A stretch of 64,000 nucleotides of DNA from Flectonema sp. DT1601 (taxonomy: Eukaryota > Euglenozoa > Diplonemea > Diplonemida > Diplonemidae), in the NCBI GenBank assembly GCA_964019425.1, contig OZ025840.1, forward strand, positions 520,001 through 584,000. Direction: 5' to 3'. Both the position numbers and the translations under genes were made by a program. Positions 1 to 10,376 of the stretch are shown in pieces. The notes beneath the pieces are model-generated. The model was not told the DNA's origin. It saw nothing but the letters and a program-made list of their open reading frames with translations, and searched no databases. How positions within the stretch are numbered: position 1 is the first letter of the stretch; each line of letters opens with the position of its first letter.

Positions 1-430
1 GCTAAAATCTGTTAAAGCTGACGAGTGGATGTACCAATTAGAAAATACTGGTGTCTGGAAGTGGGTTGCCTTTAACATTGTTGCCATCGCTGTATTAGAA
101 GGTTTGCCAATCCCTCAAGATCACGCCGACGTTTGCAATTGCAGTGGAGACGTATACGATGAGCTTCGACATGTAATTAACCACGGTATCCCTCCATCAT
201 TAGTTGTAAAGGATTGGGAACTTGCTGCCTGTCTTTAAACAATCGAATCTCTTTTCTTCGTAAAATAGACCGAACCTGTTCTTTGTCTGACTATGAACCT
301 GATTCGTGGGCAGATTGTTGACATGAGCTTTAGACGCTACTCAGCCAACGTAGGATTTGGAGTACAACTACCTAAAGTACTAGAAGTGTATCACAAACTT
401 CAAATAGGAGTAGATGACATCAAACATTAG
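1..430 (+). CDS. 3' end of an unrecognised gene (5' truncated)
   Basis: An open frame enters the window at base 2 and runs to a stop at 236-238; its last residues include KDWELAACL. A second open piece, in the same frame, starts at an ATG at 293 and ends at 430 (MNLIRGQIVDMSFRRYSANV and on to GVDDIKH). The two could be exons of one gene: a GT at 206 and a TAG ending at 267 would join them in phase and carry the reading frame to the stop at 430, removing 62 bases, the usual intron size here. I do not recognise the product. The second piece faintly recalls a Pumilio-type repeat core, but one partial repeat is not enough to claim it. The splice is inference. Confidence 0.4.
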
Positions 431-961
431 TAACCTATAATGGTGTACAGCTCGGTGTGCGTGCATAGCTGCGTCACTTCCGGAGCTGTTATTTTCCTTG
501 TTTTTTCTTTTTTTCAGTTACACTTTTCTTCGTTGTTTTTTGAACACCTCTCAGAAGTTAGTCCCTCAGTCTTTTGGCAGATGACAATGTTTATTTTGTA
601 TGATAACTCATCGGCTGTTTGTGTTTTGTTTTTGGTTTTCTATTTCTTTGGTTCATTGTCGCTGGACTATTCAATTTACAGTTTATTGTTATTGTAAAAG
701 GGAGTACTCTAGTGAATTTGTGTTGGGGGGGGGGAAAAAAAAAAAACTCGTAGCGTTACAGTAGGTAGCTGAGTAAGGCAAGGGTTGCTGATTTTTTCCC
801 CCCCCATCTTTTTTTTTACAAAATCGAACATACATCCCCCCATCTTTTTTTTTTTTTGTTTTTTTTGTTGGTTCCTGACCTTTATGTAGTTATTTATTTG
901 TACCTTGAGCGTTGTTTATTTTTACTTTTTTTCAGAACATTCGGAAAAAAAAAAAAAAAAA
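431..961. other. Spacer with homopolymer runs
   Basis: T-rich spacer with G, A, C and T runs around 725-860. A forward open frame at 440-697 is made of low-complexity F/L/S/V codons and is not believed. The only functional-looking site is the pyrimidine tract ending in AG at 934-935 before the next gene. Confidence 0.6.
921..935 (+). promoter_or_regulatory. Candidate trans-splice acceptor of the thioredoxin gene
   Basis: A T-rich tract ends in TTTTTTCAG at 935, 26 bases before the start codon at 962. It resembles the 3' splice sites of the verified cis introns in this window, but there is no upstream exon to join, so an incoming leader is the likelier partner. Inferred. Confidence 0.45.
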
Positions 962-1600
962 ATGGCAGTCAGAGAGCCATCAAGTGATGAATTTCATAAA
1001 TTTATAATGTCCTCAAAGTGTACAGTTGTTGACTGGACAGCAACATGGTGTGGTCCCTGCAAAGCAATCGCTCCGGTATTCGCAGACATGGCATTGAAAA
1101 ATACCGATGCGACCTTTATAAAGATGGACGTAGATAAATACTCTGATTTAGCAGCCAAGTACAATATCAGCGCAATGCCGACATTTCAAATTTTCAAAGG
1201 AGGATTGCTACTCGGGGAGATCACTGGAGGTGATCCTACAAAGCTTCAGAACCTTATTAAGCAACATGTTACAAAAGAATGGGGAAAAGGTCGAACAATG
1301 AGCGCCACGCCATCTGATTCATCATCTCCATCTGAATCTATCGTTCCACGTGTTGGAAGTGATGGAAAGACTTGTAAATTATCTATTCGGTTGTTAAGTG
1401 GTCAACCTATCACCAAATCATTCCAATCGACTGATACTCTTGAGACTGTGAGAAGAGCACTTGCTGTTGAATGTTCCGAAATGTTTGTATTTTCAATGAC
1501 ATATCCAAGAAAGAAATTTACCACCTCAGACGAGTCATCACTCACCTTGACGCAATGTGGTTTGGTTCCTAATGGAACATTGATGCTTTCACCATCTTGA
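962..1600 (+). CDS. Thioredoxin domain fused to a C-terminal UBX domain
   Basis: A 212-residue protein. Residues 1-105 form a thioredoxin fold with the complete redox site WCGPC at residues 29-33 and the cis-proline motif AMPTF around residue 74. After a Ser/Pro/Thr-rich linker (about 115-135), residues 138-212 look like a UBX domain: the strand SIRLLSGQPITKSF, a helix, the Pro-Arg turn YPRKKF and the ending GLVPNGTLMLSPS. UBX domains usually bind the AAA ATPase p97/VCP, so a role linking disulfide reduction to protein quality control is plausible. The frame stays open upstream to 905, but those codons span the acceptor AG at 934-935 and a 17-base A run, so ATG 962 is chosen. An intronless gene; its 5' end is duplicated as debris at 1829-1910. 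The domain calls are firm; the cellular role is inference. Confidence 0.85.
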   Translation: MAVREPSSDEFHKFIMSSKCTVVDWTATWCGPCKAIAPVFADMALKNTDATFIKMDVDKYSDLAAKYNISAMPTFQIFKGGLLLGEITGGDPTKLQNLIKQHVTKEWGKGRTMSATPSDSSSPSESIVPRVGSDGKTCKLSIRLLSGQPITKSFQSTDTLETVRRALAVECSEMFVFSMTYPRKKFTTSDESSLTLTQCGLVPNGTLMLSPS

Positions 1601-1981
1601 ATTTTTTTTTTTTTTTTTTTTTTATTTGCGGAAAGTCAATGTGCCAGCATTCTAACCTAAGCATTGTCTAATCGAAAAACAAAACAAAACAAAATATCTG
1701 AAAGTAAACTTCTTCCATGTGATACTTTTTTCTAGCTAAGTAGTTTTTTTTCTTTTGCACTGATTAACAAATAATAATAAAAAAAAATAAAGATGACCAC
1801 AGCAAGTATGGTTGTCTTATCTTTATTTATTTCAGAACATTCGGAAAATAAAAGAAAAATTGGCGGTCAGAGCCATCGAGTGATGCACAATTGTTGACTG
1901 GACGGCAACACTTTATTCTAATTTATTATTTTTTCACTTCAGGTCAGGTGTTGTAGTTTTGGAGTAATTTAAAACAACGAG
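1601..1981. other. Spacer holding a decayed copy of the upstream gene's 5' end
   Basis: Apart from A/T runs, it contains the thioredoxin-derived fragment at 1829-1910 and a pyrimidine tract ending in AG at 1941-1942, the probable acceptor for the gene starting at 1982. Confidence 0.6.
1829..1910 (+). pseudogene. Truncated copy of the thioredoxin-UBX 5' end
   Basis: Bases 1829-1910 match about 929-1044: the acceptor with TTCAGAACATTCGG, a shortened A run, GGCGGTCAGAG, CCATCGAGTGATG, then TTGTTGACTGGACGGCAACA. Relative to the parent, the start codon reads TTG, about 36 bases inside codons 8-20 are missing, and the copy stops just before the WCGPC codons. It sits 3' of the intact gene in the same orientation, so a small tandem duplication followed by decay is the simplest explanation. 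It cannot encode a thioredoxin, but it keeps a plausible splice acceptor. Confidence 0.75.
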
Positions 1982-4219
1982 ATGAGTGTCTACGATGAGA
2001 TGTCGAGCTTTTTTGATGAAATGGAAGAACCAATGAAAACAACGACGGGAAGTGTTCCAGCTGCCGCACCAAGTCAAGTCTCACAGATTGACGACATATT
2101 CAACACACCTGCTGGAGTAGTGTCTGTTGGTAATAAATGTGATGTAGCAGACCCATTAGGTATTACTGCGAGTACCCAAATAGTTCCGCCATCAGTACCT
2201 ATAGACACTGCTGTTCCAATAGTCACACCTTCAGTTTTATCCTCGACTAGTGGGTCTGTTCTTACAAATGATATTATTAGTTCGTGTCCTGTTGTTGTTC
2301 CTGTCTCATCGATACCGATAGCGTCTTCAGATAATAATATACCAGTAGCAGTTCCTCAGGTAGTGGATCCTGCAATAGTTTCGAGTGTTATTAGTCAGAT
2401 GACTCCTTCTTCAGTAGATGTTTCCAGTGCAGTCGGTGCTGGAGTAGCAGTTGCCATGCATGCTGCTCCTGTTCCGGTGGATGTTGTCGCACCAGTTAGT
2501 GCTGGAGTAGCTGTGGCTATGACTGCTGCTCCTGTTCCGGTGGATGTTGTCGCACCAGTTAGTGCTGGAGTAGCTGTGGCTATGACTGCTGCACCTGCTC
2601 CCGTGGACGTTGGTGCTGGAGTAGCTGTTGCCATGCATGCTGCACCTGTTCCGGTGGATGTTGCCGCGCCAGTTAGTGCTGGAGTAGCTGTGGCTATGAC
2701 TGCTGCACCTGTTCCGGTGGATGTTGCCGCGCCAGTTAGTGCTGGAGTAGCTGTGGCTATGACTGCTGCACCTGCTCCCGTGGACGTTGGTGCTGGAGTA
2801 GCAGTTGCCATGCATGCTGCGCCTGTTCCAGTGGATGTTGCCGCGCCAGTTAGTGCTGGAGTAGCTGTGGCTATGACTGCTGCACCTGTTCCAACAGATG
2901 TTTCGATGCCAGCAGACTCTGTGATGCCTGCACCTAGTCAATCAGGAGGGGTAAAGATGATGACCGAGGCTATGGGCCAGCCTACTGCTAGTGAGATAGT
3001 ACTTCGTAGTCAGGTAGTGTCTGCTTCCCCAACTGTAACAACAGGTAGTCCTGTTGTAGGTCACACACCTGCTGCTCAGATGGATACCTCAATTCCAACT
3101 GCTGGACTGCCTGTTGCTAGTCAGGTACTCCCTGCTGCACCTGTTCAAGCAGAGAGTGGATTAACAACTGGTGCTGGTCTTGCGTCTGAAAGTCCTGCTC
3201 TGTACTCTGCTGCAGCTACTGAAAATATTTCGATTGTAAGTGCTGGAGTTCCATCTGCTGCACCATCTGCTGCAGCTCCCCAAACAGATATAAGTAGAGC
3301 TGGAGTGACGTCTGAAAGCTCATGTTCTGCTGTGATGAGTGAAGCTGTAGCTACACACACTTCAGCTGAATGCAATAACTCGTTGAGCAGTCCATTAGCT
3401 GCTACTACGACTACTGCAACACAAGGACCAGCCGAAGATCCAAAAAAATATGTGTTGGTAATAGAACAACTAACGGAAACAATACAATCACTCCACGGTC
3501 ATCTTTTACATCAGCAGCACACGTTACTACAACATCAACAGCAGTTACAACACAATCAACAGCAGCTTACGGTTCATGAAATGCATATTAAGAAACAGAA
3601 TCAAATATTGACTGCTCAGGCGAATGAAAACAGTCAATTACACTCGGGTATTAGATCTCTGCAGACGGAAATTAAACAAAGATTTCATTCTATTAACGGT
3701 TCACTTAAAGATGTGTTAGATGCTCTTCCAAGACAGAGAATACCACAAGTAGCTTCACCAGCAGTTGCAATGCATGCGGAGTCTTTGGCATCAAGTCCTA
3801 GTGTTCAGAGTAGTAGTTCTCAAGCAGGTCTTGATACTCAAGTTGATTGCAGTGATATTAATGGTGAGTTTGGACTTCGATCAGCTCTTAAGAAAAGCAC
3901 CAAATCCCCAACCGGAAGCGGAGGTTCTCCATCATCCGCAACACTCGATCAAAGTGCTATTGCTGCTTTGGTTGATGACCCGAATATGTGTCAAGATGAG
4001 AAAGATCGACTTATTGCTGAACAGCTTCAACGAATGTATGATCAAGAAGATGCTCAAACTGCTAATCAACAAGTTCAGCAACATTTACAAGTACAACACC
4101 AACCAACAAGAACTCCTCAAGCTCCTGCCGCCACTGGATCTGCAAAAAAACCAGCCTTGGGAGGATGGATGAAAAACCTCTTTGGAATGCCTGCTCCAAA
4201 TAATTCAGGTCCTGCATAA
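1982..4219 (+). CDS. Unrecognised Ala/Pro/Val repeat protein with Gln-rich coiled coil
   Basis: A 745-residue protein with no domain I recognise. Residues 1-20 are acidic (MSVYDEMSSFFDEMEEPMK). Residues about 25-480 are low-complexity Ser/Ala/Pro/Val/Thr; residues 152-306 hold a tandem repeat of units like SAGVAVAMTAAPVPVDV. Residues about 485-590 are a Gln/His-rich coiled coil (HQQHTLLQHQQQLQHNQQQL). After another Ser-rich stretch there is a Gln-rich helix (about 655-700), and the protein ends with a basic-aromatic tail, GGWMKNLFGMPAPNNSGPA. The likely architecture is a disordered N-terminal arm with an oligomerising coiled coil, which suggests a scaffold or adaptor. The ATG at 1982 is the first in frame after the acceptor AG at 1941-1942. 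The GC-richer repeat leaves two antisense frames open as by-products. Confidence 0.7.
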   Translation: MSVYDEMSSFFDEMEEPMKTTTGSVPAAAPSQVSQIDDIFNTPAGVVSVGNKCDVADPLGITASTQIVPPSVPIDTAVPIVTPSVLSSTSGSVLTNDIISSCPVVVPVSSIPIASSDNNIPVAVPQVVDPAIVSSVISQMTPSSVDVSSAVGAGVAVAMHAAPVPVDVVAPVSAGVAVAMTAAPVPVDVVAPVSAGVAVAMTAAPAPVDVGAGVAVAMHAAPVPVDVAAPVSAGVAVAMTAAPVPVDVAAPVSAGVAVAMTAAPAPVDVGAGVAVAMHAAPVPVDVAAPVSAGVAVAMTAAPVPTDVSMPADSVMPAPSQSGGVKMMTEAMGQPTASEIVLRSQVVSASPTVTTGSPVVGHTPAAQMDTSIPTAGLPVASQVLPAAPVQAESGLTTGAGLASESPALYSAAATENISIVSAGVPSAAPSAAAPQTDISRAGVTSESSCSAVMSEAVATHTSAECNNSLSSPLAATTTTATQGPAEDPKKYVLVIEQLTETIQSLHGHLLHQQHTLLQHQQQLQHNQQQLTVHEMHIKKQNQILTAQANENSQLHSGIRSLQTEIKQRFHSINGSLKDVLDALPRQRIPQVASPAVAMHAESLASSPSVQSSSSQAGLDTQVDCSDINGEFGLRSALKKSTKSPTGSGGSPSSATLDQSAIAALVDDPNMCQDEKDRLIAEQLQRMYDQEDAQTANQQVQQHLQVQHQPTRTPQAPAATGSAKKPALGGWMKNLFGMPAPNNSGPA
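2435..2899 (+). repeat. Coding minisatellite with a 177-bp higher-order unit
   Basis: The repeat encodes 21-, 21- and 17-residue subunits (GAGVAVAMHAAPVPVDV+VAPV, SAGVAVAMTAAPVPVDV+VAPV, SAGVAVAMTAAPAPVDV), 59 residues in all. The trio begins at 2435, again at 2612, and a partial third at 2789. Copies are almost identical at DNA level, so the expansion is recent. All lengths are multiples of three, preserving the frame. Confidence 0.85.
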
Positions 4220-4957
4220 TAATAAAGCTGTTGAGAGAAAGGGAAAAAAAAAAAAAAAAAAAGGGTTCAATTTTAAGATTTTTTTTTTTCTTTTAAAAAA
4301 GCCCGCATACATTTCTTTTTCAATACACCAATCTAACCTCTTTCGTTAAGTCTAGCAAGGAAAAAAAAAAAAAAAAAAAACGAGAAAAAAAAGAGAACTA
4401 ATGTAAAATTCTGTGCGCAATAGTGACAGGGAAGAGGGGGCACAGAGAGCAAATGCGCCTACCAAGGTGATGCACTCTGGTGAGCCTATTGACGACTAAA
4501 ATAATTTTTACTTTTTTAATAAGAAATAATTAAAAAGGAAAAAAAAATAAAAAAAAACAATCTTCCCTCGTTAGGTGACCCTGTCTTCCTTATATTTGGC
4601 TGCTGATCTTCAACTGTGTTTTGGTTAGTGAATAATTTTGTAATTCTTTTTTTTCCCTATCGTTAACGTTCTTCATTCCGATGAGGAGTCGTCTGTTGAG
4701 TACTTTATTCTTATTGAAAGAAGATGGGGGGTTTTGTTATTTTTTAATTACAAGAACGAAGGAAAGGGGAAAAAAAAAAAAAAAAAAAAAAACTCAAATA
4801 GAATGAAATGGTTGGAGATCAATTTATTTTCTTCGTCGCTATCTAATCAATCTGCTTTGTTGTTTTGGATTTAGTTTTCTTTTCTTTTTTTTCCCCAATT
4901 CACATCTTGATTATTAAAAAGAAGTCCACATTTCTTAAAGGTCCTCACCAATAAGAA
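4220..4957. other. Spacer with A and T runs
   Basis: Long A and T runs (around 4240, 4360, 4770 and 4890) separated by short complex stretches, e.g. 4410-4500. I see no open frame or RNA gene. An AG at 4939-4940 after a T-rich stretch is the probable acceptor of the next gene. Confidence 0.6.
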
Positions 4958-7900
4958 ATGCTCTCTCTGAGTGACGATCAAAAAGGGGGAGCAGCCAATG
5001 AAGAGGAAGCTGTCAACGAGGTTGGCGGAGAGGACGCTGTCGATGACTCGCCTGCTGGTGATACCAACACGAATGAACCACAGACACGCACGATGTTAAA
5101 ATATTATCACACACTTGGCTTCAGTTATGGCTCAATGGATGGCCAGCAATCTCGTAACGTGTTGAGTCATATCAGTGACAATAGTTTTGTGTACCTCGCT
5201 GGTAAACACGTTGCTGTTTATTCATATGAGAATCAAGGAGCTCATCGTTTCATTTTAAAAAATCCAAAGACAAGTCGCATCATGGCCTTCAGTGTCTCCG
5301 CCAACAGACGTTACATCGCACTGTCTGAAGTACTTCACCCAGAACCAAGTGGTGGTATTCAAGTTTCTGTTTATAACTTTAGTACAGCCTCGAAAGTTAG
5401 AGAGTTAGGGAGAGGTCGTTTTCCATCATCAGCTGAGGGTTCTCAACCACCAGTCACAGCTCTCGATTTCTCAAGAGATAATAAATACCTGGTGACTGTA
5501 ACAGATCCACCAAATCCTTACATCTATTTATGGCAACTCGACAAGCAGCGATTAGCCGGCATGAGTGAAATTCATCAGAAAATCTCACAAGTATCTATCT
5601 CACCTTGGGCTCACTGGGAACTTTGTGGTACTGGTATGTCACTGTTCTGTTTTATGTTCAACTACGATGATATGCAAACAAACAAACATTCATAGGAACA
5701 TCAATGCTAAGGTTATGGAGGGCTCAAGGTAACCAATTGAAGTGTTTTAATCCCTTAACACCTCCTGCTGATGGAGAGGGAGAGTCTCAATCCAAGGGAA
5801 TCGAACTAAAAGACCACTGTTTTACATGTCATAGTTGGTATGATTGCGATAGATTAGTTTCAGGTACAAATGATGGGGATATTTTAGTAATTGAAAATCA
5901 AGAAGTAAAAAGAGTTATATCAAGTGCTCATGGAAAGAAAAGAAGCGTCACCTGTATCAGTAGTGTCTCTCGTGGTTTCATCGCTGGAGGTGAGGATGCT
6001 GTGATTTCGATATATGAACGGACTTATGATTCACAATTCTTCAACTGTTTTAAAGTAATTAGGACTCCGGAAAAACTTGTGGGTATGTGAACTTATCTGT
6101 TTTTTATCAAGCAAAAAAAAAGAAAGGAAAAAAAAACAACGATGGTAACGATATTTCTGCTAAGGCCAGAATAAGAAATGCGCCTGACGCGTGTGTGTAG
6201 TGTGTCTTCATAGTTTGGAGCAGTACACACGACAGGAGGCAACTTGTATCCGACTTGTACTTTTAATGCCGCATGTCGTACGTAATGGGAAGTCGAACCA
6301 ATCTTTCAAGAAGGTGGTGTAACCAGTCAAATTTAGACCTGAGAATACCGTCCCTTCCGATTCCTTCGTAATCCATTTCTCTACACCTCAGGAAAAATGG
6401 TCCTCCGGCCGTATTGGTTCGTGGAATCAATACGGCTTGACCCTGTCCTCGTTAATCCGTCTTCCCCGCCACCATAGTGATCATGACTGTTAGTCAGTCT
6501 ACTTTTATGTGACGAATACGTAAGAGTTTTAAGTCGGCGGGCATGCCAGTGCGGCCCTTTCCCTTTAGAAGTACACTTTGGATCGAACACACAATCGGAG
6601 ACCTTCGACTGAGAAGGGAATTTCATCGCCATTTGTTTGTTCGCAACCGCAATAAGCCTATAAAAGTAAAGGGTGTTCACGCTGCCACAATTCTCTTTTG
6701 CTTGTAAAACATGAAAAAAAAAAAAAAACCAAAACAGGAAGTCCATATCCATGTATTGTCGATTGTTCTATTAACCCAAACGAAGAAGTTGCTGTTTTCT
6801 GTCTTGACAATAATGAAGTTATCCAATTGGAACTTAATAATATTGAGGGTGATGCCGAAACTGAACAAAAAGATTCAAATTCAAAATCAAACACCAACAC
6901 AACAATAACTTGTGATGGTAGCAAACAACAATCAAAAGTGTTTAAAAAAATACCAATTGGATTCCACAAAGATACCGTAACTGGCGTTGATGTTTGCGTA
7001 CAGAGAAGTATTGTTGTGACATCGTCTACTGACAAGCATATTAGGGTTTGGAATTTTTTAAAAAAAACAGTCGAAATATCAAAAAAGTTCGACGAAGAAG
7101 TTTTATCAATAGCTATTCACCCTTCAGGGTATACTTTAGTTGCTGGGTTCAGGTTCAAGCTCTGTGTTTTTTTAGTTTTAGCGAATGATTTACAACCTTG
7201 TCATGAGTTTACTAACATAAAGCAATGCCGTGAAATCAGATTCTCACACGGAGGTCAATATTTTGCAGCTGTTGGCAATCCTTGGTCTAGAATAGCATTA
7301 TTCAACTCTTACACATTTCTACCTCTATCATCTAGAGAGAATCCTAGCGGAGCTCCTTTAACAGGACATTCTGCTTCTGTTCAATCAATTTGTTGGTCAC
7401 AAAATGATCAACATTTAATAAGTGCTGGTTCAGATGGAGCAATCTATCATTGGGTAGTTAGTACTGGAAAGCGATTAGAACAGAATGAGAGTGTTTTAAA
7501 ATACGTTAATTACCAATGCATCAGATATGACGACGATTCTCAAACACTCGCAACCATCGCAGTTCACAGACCTGCTACTGATTCTGGATACAAAGAAGAA
7601 AAACCAGGCCCTTCAAAGCAAAGCAATACCGACAGTGAAGTAACACTTAGAACGTTGAGGTTTCAACTGGAGTATCCTCCTAAGGCCCCTCAAAGAGTGA
7701 TGCAAAACCCGATAACTATATCCAGTCAGGGAATACAACAACATCCTAGTCCGGCAGTAGTTGCGGGTAATAATAATCAAAATAGTACATCGACGGATCA
7801 AAACAACAACAGATTTTATTCAAAAACAACTCCTCAAGCTGGTGGTCGTCAGCCTCGTTCTCTACGAAGTTCACAACTTGCTATTTCTCCTCTTGCTCAA

Positions 7901-10098
7901 ACGCTTTTCGTGGCGACTAGTACGGGTCAAATTCTGTTGTATGAGTGGCCTCCTAGTGATGGTGCACAACCTTACACTAAAATGGAGGTCCATGCAGGTG
8001 AGATACTTTTCATATTGTTGTCGCTCGATGAAAAGTTTGTCTCTTGTTTTTTCCTTCTATTTTTTTCCTCCCAAAAAAACAAAAAAAAAACACAAAAAAA
8101 ACAAAAACCACCACCAGATACCTATTCACAGTCGGATCAGAAGATCGTTGTTTATTTACATTCGAAGTGGATACCGTCGCTGAGGGAAGACCTATTACAA
8201 GAAAACCATTCCCGTACTCATCCTTTGAACATGTCGCATACTTTAGTCAACATGAATATGATGAAAAGGGAAGGTACATCGCTGAATTGATTCACAATAA
8301 CGAAGACATCACGAGGAGGCAACACGCGGAGATACTCCGATTGCAAGAAGATAGTCAAATTGAATTGAGAAAGGTTGAAGAGGAAACTGCATCAGAGCTA
8401 AAAAGTATGAGGCATGCGATGGAAATTGCACTGAGAGACAAGTCTGATGTAAAACAAGAAGCCAACGCGACATGTCAATCTTTAACTGATCAGCATATGA
8501 AAGCAGCAGAAGAACTAGAAGCAATGCACACTCGTCATATCGAGGAATTAGAAAAACGACAGCAAGTCTTAGAAGATGAACAAGACGATATCACTGTTCG
8601 ATACGAAAACAAACTTCATCGAATGCAGGCAGAAGTTGAAGGAGAGCAACGACAGTTAGAATTACAACACAGAGATTTAAAACAAAAGCTAAGCCAAGAT
8701 ATTGAACACCAACACAAAGAACTACGAGAACACACTAAAGCTGTTAACGACATGGTAAACACTACCATCCACGATTATCTCTTAGAACTGGAAGGAGGTC
8801 CAGCAGTAGAAGGAATACATGATCAATGGAAATCTCACTTGGCTGCGAAAACCAATCAATTATCTCAAACAAGAACAAACACAGCATTATTCAAAACTCG
8901 TAGAGAGAAACATGCCAGGGATATCTTCGAACTTGAATCACAAATTGAAAGTAAAAAAGAAGAAGAAAGTCTCCTGACTGCCAAGTCACAAGATTTTTTA
9001 AAAACAAATGAAGCTCTCAGAGCAGAAATAAACCAACGCAACGACACTATCTCTGCATCTGAAAGAAAAATTTTAGAATTAAAAAAACAAACGGCAGAAC
9101 TTGATAAGCTTCGATACGTTTTATCATTCAAGTTTATAGAACTTCGGAAGGAAGTCGCTCCAAAAGAAGAACAAATAAAAGAACTACACGAAACAATTCA
9201 CGACATGGATCAATCTTTAGAAAGCGCCGGCATCGAGAGAGACCGACTACATCAGTCTATGTATGAAAAAGATGGAAGAATTCAACAACTGATGCAGTCT
9301 TTGAGTTATCACAATAACAAACTCGATGATAAGCAACGTGCGACACAACAACTTCTCAGAGAACTGACATCACTAGTCTCAACAATGGATACAACAACAT
9401 TAAGACAAGATATTCAGTTACTTGTTGATGCCTATGTTGTGAAGTACGAGGAAGAAGTCGGGGCAAGTCAAGAAAAAGACCGCGCAGATGAATTCCAACG
9501 TCAGAAACAATACATGTCTGCGAAACTAACATCAGTCGGAGTTGACAGTCGTAAGAATGAAATTTATTTAAGAAAAGATAATCAATCGAAAACCGAAGAA
9601 AACGTCGTCCTCGTCAGAGAAATAAACCTAATGAGAGTAGAGAAGAAGATGCTATCTCAGAGATGGCAACAATCCGACAGTCAATTAAAAGAACTACAAG
9701 CGCTTCTGAGAAACGGATCATCACCAGCAGGAAAAAAAGCATCGAGACCGTTTTCCGCACCAGTCGTAGGAGTTGGAAATCAATCTGTGAGAACAGCGCC
9801 ATCGGTTAAGTCAAAACCCGCATTCCCAGCAACTAGCTCGTCAGCTACCAATACCAAAGGTCTTAAGGGTCGTACTCATCCCAAGGGTAAGATACTAAAG
9901 GGAACCACTCGATCACTACGAGACTTGTCGGATATGAATCCTCAGAAACTTGCTGAAATTGTTAATCAAGTTGAGCAAACCAACACCTGCATTCGAAGAC
10001 AAGCTTCTGAAATTACTCTTTTAAAAGGATATCTCAAAGAACTGCTTGAGAATGATCCAACCAAAGAAGGAAACATCTTACCAACTCTTAACACGTAG
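4958..10098 (+). CDS. CFAP57: CFAP57 (WDR65), ciliary WD40 and coiled-coil protein
   Basis: Four exons: 4958-5633, 5696-6082, 6738-8034 and 8118-10098, joining in phase to 1446 residues. Residues 1 to about 640 are paired WD40 propellers with family-typical stretches (SPWAHWELCGTG joined to TSMLRLWRAQGN; GHSASVQSICWSQNDQHL; SLDEKYLFTVGSEDRCLF). The last of these exists only after splicing, which fixes donor GTTTGT at 8035 and acceptor at 8117. Residues about 690-1200 form a long coiled coil with the family's KGRYIAELIHNNEDITRRQ entry; the C terminus is basic and low-complexity, then helical. CFAP57 is an axonemal protein tied to inner-arm dynein and ciliary beating, so the cell should build a motile flagellum. 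Human CFAP57 is about 1250 residues. Intron 2 (6083-6737) is ten times the usual size. Confidence 0.93.
6083..6737 (+). other. 655-base intron with a complex, structured-looking insert
   Basis: The flanking exons join in phase (LVG then SPYPCIVDC), so this is an intron. Most introns here are 60-110 bases of A/T; from about 6130 to 6700 this one is mixed-sequence and visibly richer in G+C. At 6398-6427 it contains a perfect 8-base stem, CCGTATTG / CAATACGG, around an 11-base loop. No long forward frame exists; a reverse frame at 6381-6752 has no recognisable protein. I compared it by eye with U snRNAs, SRP RNA, RNase P/MRP and tRNA and found no convincing match. It may host a noncoding RNA or be an insertion from elsewhere. 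Confidence 0.45.
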
Positions 10099-10376
10099 TG
10101 ACCATTTACCAATTTGTTGAAAACTATTGACATATTCTGCTTTTTTTTTTTTTTGTATTCCTACCTGAGAAGGTAGCTCTTGACACACACGTCAGGTTTT
10201 TTTTTAAAAATTTCAGTTTTGTCGTTCATTAAGTTTCAAGTAAGTACCTTGTTTTGCTGATTCCAAAGGTTAAGAATTTTTTTTTTTTTTTTTTTGAGTA
10301 AGGTTTTCTTTCATTTTTTTTAATTTTTTTTTTAAATACAGTGATTCAATTCCCATCTCTCAATCTCTTATAAATA
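10099..10376. other. Short spacer
   Basis: T runs around 10140, 10280 and 10320; a pyrimidine-rich tract ending in AG at 10340-10341 is the probable acceptor for the gene at 10377. Confidence 0.55.

Noticed and set aside
440-697. 85-codon forward frame
   Set aside because: Low-complexity F/L/S/V translation of T-rich spacer with no acceptor near its start.
2395-2941. Two antisense open frames of 138 and 176 codons
   Set aside because: They mirror the coding repeat of the + strand gene; the sense frame is much longer and has an acceptor and ordinary flanking domains.
6400-6440. tRNA-like GGTTCGTGGAATC
   Set aside because: No acceptor, D or anticodon arms can be drawn around it; it is the loop of a simple hairpin.
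6381-7035. Minus-strand frames within and beside the CFAP57 intron
   Set aside because: They overlap exon 3 or the A run and show no domain; exon phase supports the + strand gene.
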